Assembly (NCBI RefSeq): GCF_003096415.1
Contig: NZ_QEKH01000018.1
Coordinates: 1 to 64,000 of the forward strand
Source of the DNA: Victivallis vadensis
Lineage (GTDB): Bacteria; Verrucomicrobiota; Lentisphaeria; Victivallales; Victivallaceae
DNA: 64,000 nt
Direction: 5' to 3'
Below the pieces are notes generated by a model. It made no database searches. It was not told where the DNA came from and worked only from the letters and a program-made list of their open reading frames with translations. Positions 62,221 through 64,000 of the stretch are shown here, piece by piece. Each line of letters opens with the position of its first letter. The stretch's first letter is position 1. Position numbers and translations under genes: made by a program.

Positions 62221-63036
62221 CTAGGTACCGACGGCGAGCCGGAGCGCCAGTCTTTCGGGCAATCCGGCGTCGATGATCTTGTTCTGCTGCGCGGCGATAT
62301 CGTAGGGAATCCGGTAGCGGGTGATGGTTCCCGCATCGGTGTCCATGATCGCGAAGCTGGAACGCGGGTCCCGGTTGCGCGGCTGGCCGATGCTGCCGAC
62401 ATTGAACAGGTATTTGTAGCCGGCCTTGATTTCGACGGTCAGCTCGTCTTCATAGTTGAAATCGGTATTGGAAAGCTCGAACTGGTAGTTGTAGGTCCAC
62501 TCCGGGATTTCGTCGATGCTCCGCTCGTTGATGCTGGTGATCGGCTTCTTGCAGAACGCGACCGGAACGTGGGAGTGCCCGCAAAAACAGATCTGGGTGA
62601 ACTGATAGGAGAAGTTGTCCGCGGCATGGTGGCAGTCGAAGATGTAGCCCCAGTTTTCCGGCGTGTCCAGCGTCGCGTGAACGATCGTGGAGTTGTTGCC
62701 GGGGATCCGGGTCCGATAGGGCATGGAGACCAGCCACGCGCGTTCCGCATCGGTCAGCTGCTCCCTGGTCCAGTTCACCGCGAATTTCGCGTGCGGATTA
62801 AAGCCGGAAAGCTCCGTCTTGCCGTTGGCCGTGTATTCGTCGTGGTTGCCGCGCACCATTGCCACCCAGGCAAGATCGCGTACCAGATAAAGACATTCGC
62901 GCGGTTCCGCGTTGTAGCCGACGATGTCGCCGAGTGAAACAAAATGATCGACTCCGATCTCCCTGCACTTTTCCAGAACCACCTTCAGTGCATCGCTGTT
63001 GGCGTGAATGTCACTGAGAATCGCGTACTTAGCCAT
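62221..63036 (-). CDS. Metallophosphoesterase (calcineurin-like)
   Basis: This 271-residue protein has a complete dimetal site: LSDIHANSDAL (D-x-H), SLGDIVGYNAEP (GD), VRGNHDEY (GNHD), HATLDTP and FCGHSHVP (GHxH). No signal peptide is present. Relatives hydrolyse diesters of cyclic nucleotides or small phosphate esters. It is the first gene of a minus-strand cluster with the GT9 transferase and the secreted protein. Start MAKYAILSDIHA is standard. Confidence 0.9.
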   Translation of the reverse strand: MAKYAILSDIHANSDALKVVLEKCREIGVDHFVSLGDIVGYNAEPRECLYLVRDLAWVAMVRGNHDEYTANGKTELSGFNPHAKFAVNWTREQLTDAERAWLVSMPYRTRIPGNNSTIVHATLDTPENWGYIFDCHHAADNFSYQFTQICFCGHSHVPVAFCKKPITSINERSIDEIPEWTYNYQFELSNTDFNYEDELTVEIKAGYKYLFNVGSIGQPRNRDPRSSFAIMDTDAGTITRYRIPYDIAAQQNKIIDAGLPERLALRLAVGT

Positions 63037-63200
63037 CGTTCGTTCTTATCCCGACCTCGGCTTCGCCTTGAGGAAAGCGAAGCGTGTTTCAATTATGATT
63101 TATCTTTCATACAAAAACAGGATCGTGCCGGAAATCTCTTTCCCGCAAAATCCCGGCGCCTTTCGCCGTTCCCGGAACCTGTTCCGGAATTCAGGCGAAG

Positions 63201-63576
63201 CAAAGCACATCGCCGCTGTAAGCCGGATTCTGTATCCCGCCGAAGCGGAACGGCAATCATCTGTCTATGCGACCAGAACCCGGGACTGATAGCGCCGCGA
63301 GCAGCGGCATCATCCCCTATTTGGTCTTGCTGCGGGAGGGGTTTACCATGCGGCGCCGCTCTCGCTGCGCGCCCGGTGGGCTCTTACCCCACCCTTTCAC
63401 CCTTACCTTCAGCCGAAGCCGGAGGCGGTTTGCTTTCTGTTGCACTGGCCTTCTCGCGGCGTATGGTCCGCGATATCCTTCTTTTCAAAAGGACTCCCTG
63501 CTCTCTGCAGTCCGGACTTTCCTCGAACGGCGGGTTGCCCAGCTGTCCGCGATTGCCCACGGCTGATGTACCTTGC
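63201..63576 (-). ncRNA. rnpB: RNase P RNA, bacterial type A
   Basis: The minus strand carries the RNase P core. GAGGAAAGTCCGGAC (P4 5' side, near 63520), AGGGTGAAAGGGTGGGG and GGTAAGAGCCCACCG follow, then GGTAAACCCC, ATAGACAGATGATTGCC and ACAGAATCCGGCTTA (P4 3' side) near 63215-63240. The ends 63565-63576 and 63201-63212 can form a continuous 12-pair P1 helix including two G-U pairs. The RNA processes pre-tRNA 5' ends. Confidence 0.93.
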
Positions 63577-63583
63577 GTTTGTT

Positions 63584-63611
63584 AATATAGCCATCCCTTT
63601 GGAATATACAA
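63584..63611 (-). promoter_or_regulatory. Promoter of rnpB
   Basis: On the minus strand TTGTAT (63606-63611) and TATATT (63584-63589) are 16 bases apart, placing the start of transcription within about 10 bases of the P1 helix at 63576. Confidence 0.7.
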
Positions 63612-63658
63612 GAGTGTCCGGGCTTTTTTTTGAGCATCCATATTATTTTTCCGCAGGT

Positions 63659-63687
63659 TTGCATTGAAAGTGCTCCGACTGTATATT
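63659..63687 (+). promoter_or_regulatory. Promoter of the partial gene at the right edge
   Basis: TTGCAT (63659-63664) and TATATT (63682-63687) are 17 bases apart, 36 bases before the start codon at 63723. Confidence 0.6.
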
Positions 63688-63722
63688 GGGAACAGGTTGA
63701 ATTTTAGCGGAGGAAGTTTGAA

Positions 63723-64000
63723 ATGCGGCGTTCCTGGAGTCAGGTCTACCTGCCGGTGGCGGCTGTCGCGGCGGTATTGCGGTGCTGGGCGGCGGTTGCA
63801 CTGGCCGGCTCTCCATTGCGGAATTTCCATCTGGTGCCCGGATTGGATATGCAGACGCTGCTGGAACGCGGCGAATGGGGGGCGACGGCCAGTCCGCTGT
63901 TCACGCTGCACCGGATGCTGGTCGCTTTTTTCTGGTCTGTCAACGGCCGGAGCCATCAGGTCATGCAACTGGCGGGCGTTCAGCTTGTGCTCGGCGTGGT
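63723..64000 (+). CDS. Membrane protein, 3' end outside the window
   Basis: The first 92 residues of an open frame start MRRSWSQVYLPVAAVAAVLR after the ribosome site GCGGAGGAAGTTTGAA. A first transmembrane helix is followed by a loop (FHLVPGLDMQTLLERGEWG) and a second helix near the edge (LHRMLVAFFWSVNG). The layout is like polytopic membrane glycosyltransferases of the GT39 type, but too little is visible to assign a family. Confidence 0.55.
   Translation, partial: MRRSWSQVYLPVAAVAAVLRCWAAVALAGSPLRNFHLVPGLDMQTLLERGEWGATASPLFTLHRMLVAFFWSVNGRSHQVMQLAGVQLVLGV

Overview
This 64 kb window reads as chromosome from a Gram-negative bacterium, most likely of the PVC superphylum and probably Lentisphaerota (Victivallis-like). 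That placement is inference. It rests on the high GC of most of the window, abundant AGGAGG-type ribosome binding sites, outer-membrane lipoprotein efflux channels, a GT9 heptosyltransferase (LPS), a very large sialate O-acetylesterase-type protein with C-terminal domains, a GHL6-type glycosidase, and an ECF sigma factor paired with a Ser/Thr kinase. I could not run a taxonomic search.

Region 1 (1 to about 6560) is a decayed integrative island with visibly lower GC. It ends in a tRNA 3' fragment (about 6518-6557) followed by what looks like the tRNA's own terminator. Beside the fragment lies a tyrosine integrase ruined by an internal deletion and frame change. Leftward come a DUF4143 AAA ATPase, a small HTH protein, an ECF sigma factor with a truncated pseudokinase, a tandem W/LL-repeat protein without a start codon, and a frameshifted nucleotidyltransferase with its small partner. 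Region 2 (6680-10400) holds a second DUF4143 ATPase, a low-GC 554-residue coiled-coil protein of unknown function, and a gene-poor stretch.

Region 3 (10.3-64 kb) is ordinary, dense, high-GC chromosome. In order it carries: MarR/MATE with a divergent HAD phosphatase; a PHP phosphoesterase with an XRE-cupin regulator and a divergent EamA-type transporter sharing two near-identical operator-like repeats; a YbhGFSR-like ABC export operon; and a long leftward cluster (ispF, GDSL esterase, folE, dtd, dxr, GT39, rseP, ispG, then the sialate esterase) that groups three MEP-pathway genes. The rightward genes tsaD, gph-like, GHL6 glycosidase, ferredoxin-nitroreductase, CCA transferase and paaK follow.

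After these come glutaredoxin, MscS and GNAT; a three-gene sugar-nucleotide cluster (UDP-glucose dehydrogenase, UDP-xylose synthase, plant-type GDP-mannose 3,5-epimerase); a TolC lipoprotein; a deformylase / membrane protein / D123-like ATP-grasp operon; and a TolC-HlyD-FUSC efflux operon. The window closes with AmrS and YggL, a nuclease, aroB-dprA, a GT9 transferase, a metallophosphoesterase, the RNase P RNA gene (minus strand, about 63201-63576), and the start of a membrane protein cut by the window end.

The best candidates for something undescribed are the degenerate sigma/pseudokinase/repeat-protein module, the lone 554-residue accessory protein, and the bacterial D123-like ATP-grasp protein beside a peptide deformylase.
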